From the NCBI RefSeq assembly GCF_017352135.1, contig NZ_CP071458.1, positions 186,001 to 250,000 of the forward strand: a stretch of DNA of 64,000 bases, given 5' to 3'. The translations under genes were made by a program, and so were the position numbers. Of this stretch, positions 9,075 through 17,932 are shown piece after piece. Numbering within the stretch: position 1 is the stretch's first letter; every line of letters begins with the position of its first letter. Source of the DNA: Rhizobium lentis. GTDB lineage: Bacteria; Pseudomonadota; Alphaproteobacteria; Rhizobiales; Rhizobiaceae. The notes beneath the pieces were generated by a model. It ran no database searches. It saw only the letters and a program-made list of their open reading frames with translations, and was not told where the DNA came from.

Positions 9075-9719
9075 TCAAATAGAAGTGATCTGGCCACGGT
9101 CCATGCGATAAACCACATCGAGACCCTTACCGGCGTGCCGAAGATCGGCGCCGGAAAGAAGGATGGAAAGACCAAGCGGCCGCAGGGATGCGACGACCTC
9201 GGAAATGCGCTTGGAAAGCGCCGGGGCGACGCCTTCGAAGGGCTCGTCCAGCATCAACAGCTGGGTGCCCGTCATGCGTGCACGACCGATGGCCACGAGT
9301 TTCTGCTGGCCGCCTGAAAGCTGCAGGGCGCGGCGATGGCGGAAGTCCGCTGCCTCGGGAATGAGCGCATAGACATCGTCGAGCCGCTTCTGCGCATCTG
9401 TGACGCCAGCTGCCCACGCCGGAATAAGCAGGTTTTCCTCAACAGTCAGTTCGGGAATAAGGCGCCGGTCTTCCGGCGCGAAGCCCATCTGGTGGTGCAC
9501 GCGCAGATGCGGCGCCTCATGGGAGATGTCCTTCTTCTCATAATGGATCGAACCTGCCCGGAGTGGCAAGAGCCCCATTATCGCACGCATCAACGTGGTC
9601 TTGCCGGCACCATTGCGACCGATGATTCCGACCATCGAGCGGGCTTCGACCTTCATGGAAACGTCACGCAGAATAGGAACCCCGCCGATCGAGACGTTGA
9701 TTGACTTCACCTCAAGCAT
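9075..9719 (-). CDS. ABC transporter ATPase, LivF type (C-terminus trimmed)
   Basis: This 214-residue cytoplasmic ATPase powers a branched-chain-amino-acid-type (HAAT) importer. Visible motifs are Walker A GRNGAGKTTLMRAI, a Q-loop region in MGFAPEDRRLIPELTVEENL, signature LSGGQQKLVAIGRA and Walker B LLMLDEPFEGVAP. I start it at the ATG at 9719, which overlaps the upstream ATPase stop by eight bases; an upstream in-frame extension to 9809 would lie inside that gene. LivF proteins usually run about 20 residues beyond MDRGQITSI, and the stop here lies about 25 bases from ISNCY debris, so the tail was probably replaced. The catalytic domain is intact and the protein may still work. Confidence 0.82.
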   Translation of the reverse strand: MLEVKSINVSIGGVPILRDVSMKVEARSMVGIIGRNGAGKTTLMRAIMGLLPLRAGSIHYEKKDISHEAPHLRVHHQMGFAPEDRRLIPELTVEENLLIPAWAAGVTDAQKRLDDVYALIPEAADFRHRRALQLSGGQQKLVAIGRARMTGTQLLMLDEPFEGVAPALSKRISEVVASLRPLGLSILLSGADLRHAGKGLDVVYRMDRGQITSI

Positions 9720-10488
9720 AGTTGTCCTCCTTGGGAACGCGATGTTCTTCACCAATGATGAGTTCGCGCACTTGTCGGTCACTGAGGACCGTTTCCGGAG
9801 GTCCATCAATCAGCACCCGGCCTTCGAAGAAAGCGAGCACGCGGTCGGAGTAGCGGCGAACGATCTCCATGTCGTGCTCGACGAAGAGCACGCTGACGCC
9901 TGCGACACGGGTCGCGTCAATAATGCGGTCCATGACCGAGAACTTTTCTTCGCTGGCGACGCCGCTCGTCGGCTCGTCCAGGAAAAGAACCTTCGGCTTG
10001 CCAACCATGGCAATCGCAATGTCGAGAAGCTTGCGGATGCCTTCAGGCATCGTGCCGGCAATCGAGTTGCGGAACGCTCCAAGTCCGAACACCGCGAGCG
10101 TCTCGTCAGCATGGGTCGCGAGCTCGTCATCGGAAAGAATCGAAAAGCCCTTGGCGCCAACGCTACCCGTTGCGCTGTAGGCAAACATCAGGTTCTCAAT
10201 CGCTGTCAGCGAGTTGAACAATTGCGGAATCTGAAAGGACCGGGCAACGCCGCGCCGAGTGATCTGACGAGGTGAAAGCCCGACGATTTCCTGTCCCTCG
10301 AGCAGGATCGAACCGGAGTCCGGGCCCAGATACCCCGTAATCATATTGATAAACGTCGTCTTGCCGGCGCCGTTTGTGCCGATCAGCCCCGAAATCGTTC
10401 CAGACATGATGTCGACATTCACGTCGTTTGCGGCAGTTACCGCGCCGAACCGCTTGACGAGGCTCTTTGCTTCAATAATCGGTTTCAT
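9712..10488 (-). CDS. ABC transporter ATPase, LivG type
   Basis: The 258-residue ATPase has Walker A GTNGAGKTTFINMITGYLG, the LivG-type ITRRGVARSFQIPQLFNSLTA Q-loop region, Walker B VLFLDEPTSGVA and the switch His in LFVEHDMEIV. The signature motif is unusual: where LSGGQ or LPYGQ is expected the sequence is MPEGIRKLLDIAIAM. It is preceded by the permease gene with a four-base overlap and followed by the LivF-like gene with an eight-base overlap, so the five-gene operon is translationally coupled. Substrate is unknown; the neighbouring blc genes suggest a small hydroxy acid or lactone-derived compound. Confidence 0.84.
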   Translation of the reverse strand: MKPIIEAKSLVKRFGAVTAANDVNVDIMSGTISGLIGTNGAGKTTFINMITGYLGPDSGSILLEGQEIVGLSPRQITRRGVARSFQIPQLFNSLTAIENLMFAYSATGSVGAKGFSILSDDELATHADETLAVFGLGAFRNSIAGTMPEGIRKLLDIAIAMVGKPKVLFLDEPTSGVASEEKFSVMDRIIDATRVAGVSVLFVEHDMEIVRRYSDRVLAFFEGRVLIDGPPETVLSDRQVRELIIGEEHRVPKEDNYA

Positions 10489-11444
10489 GCTTTTTCTCCT
10501 GCCTCGACGGTTGCCTTGCGCTTACCAAAACGGACGCCGCCAAGGCCTGTCGGCAGAAACAGGATCATCGAGAGGATTATGACTCCAAGTACCAGCTGCC
10601 AAGTGTTGGGCGCATGCTGATAGGCGAACGTCCTGACAAATTCGAGTGCGAGCGCGGCGATGAAGGGCGTGAAGATGTTCCCGGTACCGGCAAGGACCGC
10701 AATCACCACGAATTCGCCCGAGGTTGCCCAGAAGGCCATTTCCGGATCCACATGCGCGACGAGGATGCCGCTCATGGCACCACCAAGGGCGGCCAAAACT
10801 GCGGCAAGGATGTAGAAAAGATAGATGGTCTTGTTTGCAGACGCGCCGAGATACTCGACGCGGATCTCGTTGTCCTTGATGCCAGGCAGCAGGCGACCGA
10901 GAGCCGTCTTGCCGAAGTACCATACGGTTATCAGCGCTGTGAAACAGATCAGGACGAGGACAACGAGGCCGTTGAAACGCGCAGTACCGCTCAGCGGCAG
11001 GCCGATCAAGGTCACGCCTCGGATGTTGAAGCCGTCCGTGCCGCCAAGTTCCACCGACTTCACCAGAAGACCGTAGAGAAGCATCGACAGGGCGAGCGTC
11101 AGCATCGCGAAGAAGATGTCGCGGTAACGCGACAGAAGGAGACCGGCGACAGCTGCAGTCGCCGCGGCGATGACGACCGGGGCGATGAGCAGGAGAACCG
11201 CTTCGTTGATTTTCCAGAGATTGACCATCAGGCCGACGGAATAGCCGCCGATAGCATAGTAAAGTCCCTGGCCGAACGAGACCAGCCCACCGCGCATCAT
11301 CAGTACAAGGCCAAGAACACCGAGCCCCTTGGCAAGGCCGATCGAGATGACGAAGTTCCAGGTGGGTAGCGCCCAGGCTGCGACGATAAGGAAAAGTGCC
11401 GCGCCGACGGCGACCGGCACAAAGGTTTGGGCTTTGTTCATCAT
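10485..11444 (-). CDS. ABC transporter permease, LivM type
   Basis: The 319-residue membrane protein has about nine to ten hydrophobic helices and the LivM hallmarks MRGGLVSFGQGLYYAIGGYSVG and GIKDNEIRVEYLGASANKTIYLFYILAAVLAALGGAM (the cytoplasmic coupling loop and following helix). It forms the heterodimeric channel with the upstream LivH-like protein. The start overlaps the LivH-like stop by four bases, and its own stop overlaps the LivG-like start by four bases. Confidence 0.85.
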   Translation of the reverse strand: MMNKAQTFVPVAVGAALFLIVAAWALPTWNFVISIGLAKGLGVLGLVLMMRGGLVSFGQGLYYAIGGYSVGLMVNLWKINEAVLLLIAPVVIAAATAAVAGLLLSRYRDIFFAMLTLALSMLLYGLLVKSVELGGTDGFNIRGVTLIGLPLSGTARFNGLVVLVLICFTALITVWYFGKTALGRLLPGIKDNEIRVEYLGASANKTIYLFYILAAVLAALGGAMSGILVAHVDPEMAFWATSGEFVVIAVLAGTGNIFTPFIAALALEFVRTFAYQHAPNTWQLVLGVIILSMILFLPTGLGGVRFGKRKATVEAGEKA

Positions 11445-12337
11445 ATCTTGCGCAACTCCACACCGGAAAACAGCCCCTGCGGACGCAAGGCGAGAACGAT
11501 AGCCATCACTGCATAGATGCTGAACACTTCGACTTCGGGCCAGTAGTGGATCGCAAGCGAGCGGACGAAGCCGACGATCAGGGCACCGACGATAGTGCCA
11601 GGAATCGATCCGAGCCCCCCGATCACCACCGCGGCGAACATCATGACGACTACTTCGACGCCCATGCCTGGCGCCACGGAGATGGTCGGCGCTGTGAAGG
11701 CGCCGCCGAGCGCGGCGAGGATCGAGCCGACCACAAAGGCCGACACTTTCCAGCGGCTGACATTGATGCCCATCGCCTGTGATACTTCCGGATCATGAAT
11801 GACGGCGCGCAGCATCTTCCCCTTGGCAGTGAATTGCAGAAACCACGTGAGGAGACCACCACTGACGATCGCCACGACGACGATAATGAGGTTGTAGGTC
11901 GGGTAGACAAGGGGGCCGAGATAGACGTTGCCGAAAGCCCACACCGGGTCGGAGGCTATCCATGGATCGACACCCCAGATGAGCTTCACCACGTCTTCCA
12001 AAATGAGGAAGAGCGCGTAGGTTACCAGCAGCAGCACGACGGGATCGCGCCCCGCGAAGAAGCGCAGGACGCCCCGTTCGACGACGAGGCCGACAACCGT
12101 ACCGGCGATCAGCGCCGCGACAATCATGACCGGAATGCTTCCAGCGGGCGGCAGGCCCTGGGCGAACCACCAACCCAGCAGAGTCACCGACATGTAGGCG
12201 CCGATGGCATAGAACGTGCCATGGGCCATGTTGAGGATCTTCATAACGCCGTAGATCAGCGTCAGGCCGACTGCGATGATGAAGAGCCATGCGGAATACA
12301 GAATGCCGTCAATAATAGCGCCTAGAAACGCGTTCAT
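11441..12337 (-). CDS. ABC transporter permease, LivH type
   Basis: The 298-residue inner-membrane protein has about eight hydrophobic helices. It shows the LivH-type AVGLTLIYGVMKILNMAHGTFYAIGAY near the N-terminus and AMGINVSRWKVSAFVVGSILAALGGA plus GGLGSIPGTIVGALIVG towards the C-terminus, marking the coupling loop. It lies 143 bases downstream of the binding-protein gene and overlaps the LivM-like gene by four bases. Confidence 0.85.
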   Translation of the reverse strand: MNAFLGAIIDGILYSAWLFIIAVGLTLIYGVMKILNMAHGTFYAIGAYMSVTLLGWWFAQGLPPAGSIPVMIVAALIAGTVVGLVVERGVLRFFAGRDPVVLLLVTYALFLILEDVVKLIWGVDPWIASDPVWAFGNVYLGPLVYPTYNLIIVVVAIVSGGLLTWFLQFTAKGKMLRAVIHDPEVSQAMGINVSRWKVSAFVVGSILAALGGAFTAPTISVAPGMGVEVVVMMFAAVVIGGLGSIPGTIVGALIVGFVRSLAIHYWPEVEVFSIYAVMAIVLALRPQGLFSGVELRKI

Positions 12338-12480
12338 GCCACACCATTTCGAAACGAGGGGCGGGATTCATCTTTCGGTGCACAGTGGCGCGCGACGGGT
12401 GAAAACCGCTTCAAAGGGATTGCGGCGCCAAACGCGCCGGGAAAACCCGCGCAAGCGATGCCGCGATGAACATTTCTGAA

Positions 12481-13761
12481 TCACTTCAGCTTATTCTTGA
12501 TCCACTCATGGCTGGTCATGCCTTCCGGTGGGTTCACCCTTTCTGGAGCGTAGCGGATCACATCGACGAAGATCAGCTTGCCATCGACGGTTTTGGTGCG
12601 GCCATAGACCATTTCCTGCACAGCCTGGTTGCCCTTGCCCAGCGACATCTTCACTTCGCCCGAGGGACCCTGGAAGGTGGCGCCCTTGAGAGCAGCGGCG
12701 ATCTCCTCCGTAGTCGGCGTCTTGGCGGCATCGCCGCCCTGTGCCTTCTCATAAGCGAACTTCGCCGCAAAAAGCGTCTGCACCATGTGGTAGGACGGAT
12801 AGCTGGGGGGCGTGGCGGACTTTGCGTTGTAAGCGTTCTTGAACCAGCCGTTATAGGCGTTCTCCGGTGCAAAGATACCATTTGGACCGCGGGCGCCGAT
12901 GATGGTGCCATCTGGGATTTGTTTGGCCTGTCGATGGATCGCCGTTTCGCCTGCCGTCAGAACGACACTGGCGTTCTTGAACAGGTCGCGCGGCGCTCCC
13001 TGAAGCACGAGACCTTCAAGGTCGCCACCCCAGAAGCTCGAATGAATGATATCGGGTTTGCTGCCAAGGATTGCGGAGATTTCGGTATTGTATTGACCGG
13101 CCCCGAGCTTCGGCATCTGCGACGTCGTCAGCGTCACTTCGGGGCGAAGGCTCTTCAGTGTGCCCTCGAAGTCGTTCCACGCGTCCTGACCCCAGGCGTA
13201 GTTCTGGTTGATGCCGGCGTAGGTGTTGAATTGCTTGACTGTCTCGTTGACGTAGAGCGCGGCACCGACGTTGTCCATCGTCGCGGTTGCAACGGGGCGG
13301 AATACATATTCGTAGTCAGCTTCCTCGAAGATACGCGGCGTGCCGCAATCGAAGAGAAGTGTCATGGTCTTCAGTTCTTCGGCAACAGGCGCGACCGCAA
13401 GACAATCGCCTGAGGATGTGTAGCCGACGATCATGTCTACGCCCTGCTGTTCTACGAGGTTGCGTAGTTCGGAAACCTGCTTGGTGGTGCCACCGGCCTC
13501 GTCGATGACGACGAGTTCGATTGGACTGCCGCCGAAGCCGGCCTTGTCATACGGCGCCGGGAGCTTGCCACCAGCATTGACCTGCTCGGCGAAGACTTCG
13601 GCGGCAATCTTTGCGGGGATGCCGAAGGGACCGGCCGGTGCGCCGGAAAGGAACGTCACGACACCAATCGTGAAGGGCTTCGACTCCTGAGCCATGAGAC
13701 TAGCGGGGGCGGTGGCGGACAGAAAGATGGCTGCAATGGTCAGAGACCACGACTTTTTCAT
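12481..13761 (-). CDS. ABC transporter substrate-binding protein, Leu/Ile/Val-binding (HAAT) type
   Basis: The 426-residue periplasmic protein has a clear Sec signal peptide (MKKSWSLTIAAIFLSATAPA, cleavage probably after ASLMA-Q). A type I periplasmic fold follows, starting FTIGVVTFLSGAPAGPFGIP and including MIVGYTSSGDCLAVAPVAEE in the ligand-facing region. It captures the substrate and delivers it to the LivH/LivM-like permease encoded downstream. It is the first gene of the transporter operon. Its promoter region contains a long perfect palindrome that resembles the site in front of blcA, so the blcR-like regulator probably controls it. The substrate is not evident from sequence. Confidence 0.84.
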   Translation of the reverse strand: MKKSWSLTIAAIFLSATAPASLMAQESKPFTIGVVTFLSGAPAGPFGIPAKIAAEVFAEQVNAGGKLPAPYDKAGFGGSPIELVVIDEAGGTTKQVSELRNLVEQQGVDMIVGYTSSGDCLAVAPVAEELKTMTLLFDCGTPRIFEEADYEYVFRPVATATMDNVGAALYVNETVKQFNTYAGINQNYAWGQDAWNDFEGTLKSLRPEVTLTTSQMPKLGAGQYNTEISAILGSKPDIIHSSFWGGDLEGLVLQGAPRDLFKNASVVLTAGETAIHRQAKQIPDGTIIGARGPNGIFAPENAYNGWFKNAYNAKSATPPSYPSYHMVQTLFAAKFAYEKAQGGDAAKTPTTEEIAAALKGATFQGPSGEVKMSLGKGNQAVQEMVYGRTKTVDGKLIFVDVIRYAPERVNPPEGMTSHEWIKNKLK

Positions 13762-14346
13762 AGGTTTCCTCCTCTACGGCAAATTGCCGGATCTGATGCA
13801 ATGACACATGCCCTTGCGTTGCAGGCAGAAGCGTCCTCTCACGCTGCGGTTGTGCAACTGAGTTCATTATAATGAACTCAGTTCATTACTGTGTATATTA
13901 AAAATTGCAACCAGCGTCAAGATGCTGGAACAACTGTCCAGCCAACAAGCGAGTACAAGCCGCGGCGCAAACTGTTCCGAAAGGGAAAAAGAACCGTAAG
14001 GCGCACGAAGAACCACTGAATATGAGGACGGCTTCTCGTGAACTCCCCGAGAGCTCGATGCTCGGCAAAGCTTTCATCAACAAGTCGACACGGAGAAGAT
14101 TTTCGTTAGCCTGCTTATGCAGCTATTCTCGACTGAAGGGGAAACCGCGACATCGATCACCCGACGGTTCACACGTCAATATTGCATCGGAGTGATAGTG
14201 AGCCCAGATGAACGATTTTTGCAGCCCTTCGGTTCGAGGCTGGGACTGCGTTGGGGTCAAGGAACAGACGCGCTGCCAAACGGAGCCACCCCACCTGGCC
14301 TCCCTCGGTCGGCAATGAATTTCCGCCCTCGCCAAATGCTACGCTA
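13762..14346. other. Intergenic region with transporter promoter
   Basis: These 585 bases separate the transporter operon from the 3' end of the blcR-like gene. The part near the transporter carries the palindromic operator described separately, set in AT-rich sequence (ATTATAATG, GTGTATATTA). The remaining 14.0-14.35 kb has short frames only and nothing I recognise. Confidence 0.5.
13856..13888. promoter_or_regulatory. Putative BlcR-type operator of the transporter operon
   Basis: A perfect 28-base palindrome runs from 13856 to 13883 (half site AACTGAGTTCATTA), and a third half site CAGTTCATT follows at 13879-13887. The core AGTTCA/TGAACT is the same as in the palindrome between blcR and blcA. 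It ends about 95 bases before the start codon of the binding-protein gene, a normal place for IclR-family control. Confidence 0.6.
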
Positions 14347-15174
14347 TCATTCGTCACGGAAGTGTGATGAGCTGTTATGCCCCAATTGCTCAGAAAGAAT
14401 GGCGGCTGATCTGCGCATCGTCTCTCCGAGTGACTCGATGAGCGCCGGAGTTGTTTCGCTTTCCAGAAGGCTGATGGCAATGCCGGCAACCGCGCATCGC
14501 GTGTGATCCCGCACAGCGGTGCCGATGCAAATCATCCCTTCGCGAACCTGACCGTTATCGATCGAAAAACCGCGCGTACGGATGTCAGCTAGCTCCTGCC
14601 TTAGCAAGCCAAGATTTTTGACGCTTCTCGAGGTGATGGGCGGAGGAAAGTTTGCGCTGAACAGCGCCTCGAGTTTATCTTCCGGCATTTCGGAAAGCAG
14701 CATTTTGCCGGTCGCGGTAAAGGTGGCAGGAAGACGCATTCCAATCCGGAAAGTATGGCCCAGGGGCTGGTCGGAATTTCGGCAATCAATATAGACGACC
14801 TCGTCACGGTCAAGAGTTGTCAATGTGACTGTGTAAGGCGACAATGTGGTATCGGAAGCGAAGTAATTTCGGAAAATCGAGACAATGTCCATCTCGGACA
14901 GAAAGCCGTGCGCCCAGCGCATAGGATGGGGGCCGAGGCGGTACGTGCCGTCCTGTTTGCGAACGAGCAGGCCAAGCTCAATCATGACACCAAGTAGCCC
15001 GTGCGCCGTACTCTTTGGCAGCGACATCGCCCGTGTGATGTCGGCGGCCGACATTGCGTCGCCAGAATTGGTGACAAGATCGAGGATCGAAACCGCGCGC
15101 CTGAGCGCCGGAACAGAATCGACGGATTTTCCGACCGCAGTGTCTTCCCCTGCGGCGCGTCGTGTACTTGACAC
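14347..15174 (-). CDS. blcR: IclR-family regulator, BlcR/AttJ-like
   Basis: The protein has an N-terminal winged helix-turn-helix (ALRRAVSILDLVTNSGDAMSAADITRAMSLPKSTAHGLLGV) and a C-terminal IclR effector domain ending near SLGETMRRSAAILSEQLG. It is divergent from blcABC, the arrangement of Agrobacterium blcR/attJ, whose product represses the operon until succinate semialdehyde or a related compound binds. I favour the GTG at 15174 (about 276 residues) because AGGGGG lies eight bases upstream. A TTG at 15198 would put the start inside the operator half site. Because a matching palindrome precedes the transporter operon, I infer it controls both operons. Confidence 0.8.
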   Translation of the reverse strand: MSSTRRAAGEDTAVGKSVDSVPALRRAVSILDLVTNSGDAMSAADITRAMSLPKSTAHGLLGVMIELGLLVRKQDGTYRLGPHPMRWAHGFLSEMDIVSIFRNYFASDTTLSPYTVTLTTLDRDEVVYIDCRNSDQPLGHTFRIGMRLPATFTATGKMLLSEMPEDKLEALFSANFPPPITSRSVKNLGLLRQELADIRTRGFSIDNGQVREGMICIGTAVRDHTRCAVAGIAISLLESETTPALIESLGETMRRSAAILSEQLGHNSSSHFRDE

Positions 15175-15190
15175 TTCGAACACCCCCTGA

Positions 15191-15229
15191 TAGTTCAATA
15201 TAAAGATATTAGTTCAGCAAATTGAACTA
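15191..15229. promoter_or_regulatory. Putative BlcR operator between blcR and blcA
   Basis: The half sites TAGTTCA (15210-15216) and TGAACTA (15223-15229) form an inverted repeat with a six-base spacer. A further half site TAGTTCAAT lies at 15191-15199. Together they cover the promoter space of blcA and the 5' end of blcR. The same core occurs at 13856-13888. Confidence 0.62.
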
Positions 15230-15246
15230 TATGTTCGGAAGAGGTC

Positions 15247-16698
15247 ATGGTCAATCTAAAAAAAACGGAACTCCTGCGCGATCGATGCCTGATAGATGGC
15301 AAGTGGGTCGCCGGCTCTCAAAACAACATCGCCGTTAAGAACCCCGCGACGGGGGAGATTGTCGGCACCGTTCCTTCACTGGAGGCGGCAGATATTGAGC
15401 AGGCGGTCGTAGCGGCCGAAATGGCGTTCCGTTCGTGGAGCGCGCTTTCAGCGAAGGAAAGAGCGGCCGTCCTGCTCCGCTGGTTCTATCTGATAATAGA
15501 AAACGCGGACGATCTGGCCGCGCTGATAACGGCTGAACAGGGCAAGCCGCTGTCCGAAGCCAAAGGGGAAATGCTCTACGCCGCCTCCTTTATCGAATGG
15601 TTTGCCGAGGAGGCAAAGAGGGTCTATGGGGACATCATACCTCCACCAACCACCGACAAGCGCATCCTGGTTTTCAAGCAGCCCATCGGTGTCTGCGCAG
15701 CAATCACGCCGTGGAACTTCCCGGCAGCAATGATCACACGTAAGGCGGCGCCTGCGCTGGCTGCCGGTTGCACCATGGTTGTGAAGCCGGCCGAGCAGAC
15801 ACCCCTCACGGCGCTGGCTCTCGGCGTTCTAGCCGAGCAGGCGGGTATTCCTGCTGGCGCTTTGCAGATCGTGACAGGAAAAGCACGCGAGATCGGCAAG
15901 GTGCTGACGGAAAGCGACATAGTCAAAAAACTGTCTTTCACCGGATCGACCGAGGTGGGGCGAATTCTCATGGCGCAGTCGGCGCCGACGATAAAGAAAC
16001 TGTCCATGGAGCTCGGCGGCAACGCACCCTTCATTGTTTTCGACGACGCGGACCTCGATGCCGCCGTCGATGGGGCCGTCACTTCAAAATACCGCAACGC
16101 TGGTCAGACCTGTGTCTGCACAAACCGTATCTACGTGCAGTCGGGTGTTTACGATGTCTTCGCTGAAAAGCTCGCGGCGAAGGTTTCTGCACTGAAAGTC
16201 GGTGAAGGCACGCAGGTGGATGTAACGATTGGACCGCTGATTGATGCTGGGGCCATCGCCAGGATCGAGAACCATATTAGCGATGCGATCGCGAAGGGCG
16301 CGAAAGTGGTCGCAGGTGGCAAGCGACACAGCCTTGGCGGGACATTCTTCGAACCGACTGTCCTGACAGGAGCGACACAGGCGATGAAGATCGCCCGCGA
16401 GGAAACCTTCGGGCCAGTCGCGCCTCTCTTCCGCTTTGAGACAGAGGAAGAGGCGCTCGCTATGGCCAACGACACGGAATTCGGATTGGCTGCCTATTTT
16501 TATACTGAGAACATCCGCCGGACATGGCGAGTGGCCGAAGCACTGGAATACGGCATGGTGGGTCACAATACCGGTCAGATCTCGAACGAAGTGGCGCCAT
16601 TTGGCGGCGTCAAGCAGTCCGGCCTCGGACGGGAAGGCTCCCGTTACGGAATCGATGACTATCTGGAAATCAAATATCTGTGCTCGGCCATCGCTTAA
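15247..16698 (+). CDS. blcA: Succinate-semialdehyde dehydrogenase (BlcA/AttK-like)
   Basis: This 483-residue NAD(P)-dependent aldehyde dehydrogenase oxidises succinate semialdehyde to succinate, the last step of gamma-butyrolactone breakdown. It shows TPWNFPAAMITRKAAPALAA, VKPAEQTPL, FTGSTEVGRILM, the catalytic Glu in MELGGNAPFIVF and the catalytic Cys in NAGQTCVCTNRIYV, with normal family length. GGAAGAGGTC precedes the ATG. It is the first gene of a three-gene operon with the same order as Agrobacterium blcABC (attKLM). The product feeds the TCA cycle. Confidence 0.88.
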   Translation: MVNLKKTELLRDRCLIDGKWVAGSQNNIAVKNPATGEIVGTVPSLEAADIEQAVVAAEMAFRSWSALSAKERAAVLLRWFYLIIENADDLAALITAEQGKPLSEAKGEMLYAASFIEWFAEEAKRVYGDIIPPPTTDKRILVFKQPIGVCAAITPWNFPAAMITRKAAPALAAGCTMVVKPAEQTPLTALALGVLAEQAGIPAGALQIVTGKAREIGKVLTESDIVKKLSFTGSTEVGRILMAQSAPTIKKLSMELGGNAPFIVFDDADLDAAVDGAVTSKYRNAGQTCVCTNRIYVQSGVYDVFAEKLAAKVSALKVGEGTQVDVTIGPLIDAGAIARIENHISDAIAKGAKVVAGGKRHSLGGTFFEPTVLTGATQAMKIAREETFGPVAPLFRFETEEEALAMANDTEFGLAAYFYTENIRRTWRVAEALEYGMVGHNTGQISNEVAPFGGVKQSGLGREGSRYGIDDYLEIKYLCSAIA

Positions 16699-16723
16699 AC
16701 GGCTGACAACGAGGGAGGAGTTA

Positions 16724-17884
16724 ATGACGATCAATCCATTCGAATTTCGAACTGTCCCATCCATGGAGATGGCTTGGGGCGGAGCGAAGCGAATAGGTGA
16801 AATCATCGCTGCGCGATTCGCTGCGCGTAAGGTGCTTTTGGTCACCGACGCGGGCCTTGTGAAGGCTGGGATGATTGCACCCATTGCCGCCAGTCTGGAG
16901 GCGGCTGGTTTCAGTGTGGCGATTTTCGACAAGGTTGTGGCCGATCCACCGGAAAGCGTTTTGTATGGTTGTGTCGAGGAGGCGCGGCAAGTCGCAGCCG
17001 ATATTGTCATTGGTCTCGGTGGTGGCTCGTCCTTGGACATAGCCAAGCTAGCGGCGGTGCTGCTATCAACAGAACAATCACTCGCCGATATGTATGGTGT
17101 CGGCAAAGTTCAGGGCGCGCGCTTCCCGCTCGTTCTCGTTCCGACGACGGCAGGCACAGGTTCCGAAGTCACCAATATTTCCATCATCACCACCGGCGAG
17201 ACGACCAAGATGGGGATCGTGTCGCCGCAGCTATACGCGGATTTCGTGCTGCTGGATGCAGAACTTACCGTCGGTTTACCGCAGGTTCACACCGCCGCAA
17301 CTGGTATCGATGCGATGGTGCACGCCATCGAAGCCTATACCAGCAAGCACAATAAAAACCCGCTTTCGGATGCGTTGGCACGCGAAGCCCTGCGGCTGCT
17401 CGGCCGCAATCTTATCGCTGCCTGCAAGGAGCCTTCCAATCGGGATGCTCGTGAAGGCATGCTTCTCGGTGCAACTCTTGCGGGCCAAGCCTTCTCTAAC
17501 TCCCCAGTGGCTGCCGTCCACGCATTGGCCTATCCGCTGGGTGGACATTATCACATTCCGCATGGTCTTTCGAACGCTCTGATGCTCGGCCCAGTCCTTC
17601 GCTACAATGCACAGGAGGCTGCCCCGCTTTACGCCGAGCTTGCCGATGTGCTTGGCGTCACGGGAAGCGGCGACGCCACGGCCCGTTCGGAATATTTTGT
17701 TGCCCATATGCAGGTGCTGATGGATGAAAGCGGCGCGCCGCGACGGCTTCGCGATGTCGGTGTAACCGACAACAGTCTCGCCATGCTCGCCGCTGACGCA
17801 ATGAAACAAACCCGCCTTCTCGTCAACAATCCGGTCGAAGTCCGGGAAGAAGACGCGCTTGCCCTTTATCGGGAAGCCTTCTGA
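16724..17884 (+). CDS. blcB: Iron-type alcohol dehydrogenase, gamma-hydroxybutyrate dehydrogenase (BlcB/AttL-like)
   Basis: The 386-residue group III (iron-containing) alcohol dehydrogenase should oxidise gamma-hydroxybutyrate to succinate semialdehyde with NAD. It has the nucleotide-binding GLGGGSSLDIAK, VPTTAGTGSEVTN, and the metal-ligand region with HALAYPLGGHYHIPHGLSNA. The ATG at 16724 follows GAGGGAGGAG, so the longer upstream open frame overlapping blcA is not used. It lies 25 bases after blcA and 48 before blcC, consistent with co-transcription. Confidence 0.86.
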   Translation: MTINPFEFRTVPSMEMAWGGAKRIGEIIAARFAARKVLLVTDAGLVKAGMIAPIAASLEAAGFSVAIFDKVVADPPESVLYGCVEEARQVAADIVIGLGGGSSLDIAKLAAVLLSTEQSLADMYGVGKVQGARFPLVLVPTTAGTGSEVTNISIITTGETTKMGIVSPQLYADFVLLDAELTVGLPQVHTAATGIDAMVHAIEAYTSKHNKNPLSDALAREALRLLGRNLIAACKEPSNRDAREGMLLGATLAGQAFSNSPVAAVHALAYPLGGHYHIPHGLSNALMLGPVLRYNAQEAAPLYAELADVLGVTGSGDATARSEYFVAHMQVLMDESGAPRRLRDVGVTDNSLAMLAADAMKQTRLLVNNPVEVREEDALALYREAF

Positions 17885-17932
17885 AGCTTTCCGCAGAAAT
17901 TCACCGTTCAAATCACCGCGGGAGGATCCAAT

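Noticed and set aside
10614..11369. 251-residue plus-strand frame opposite the LivM-like gene
   Set aside because: Composition is charged and repetitive, a typical antisense artefact of a hydrophobic membrane-protein gene.
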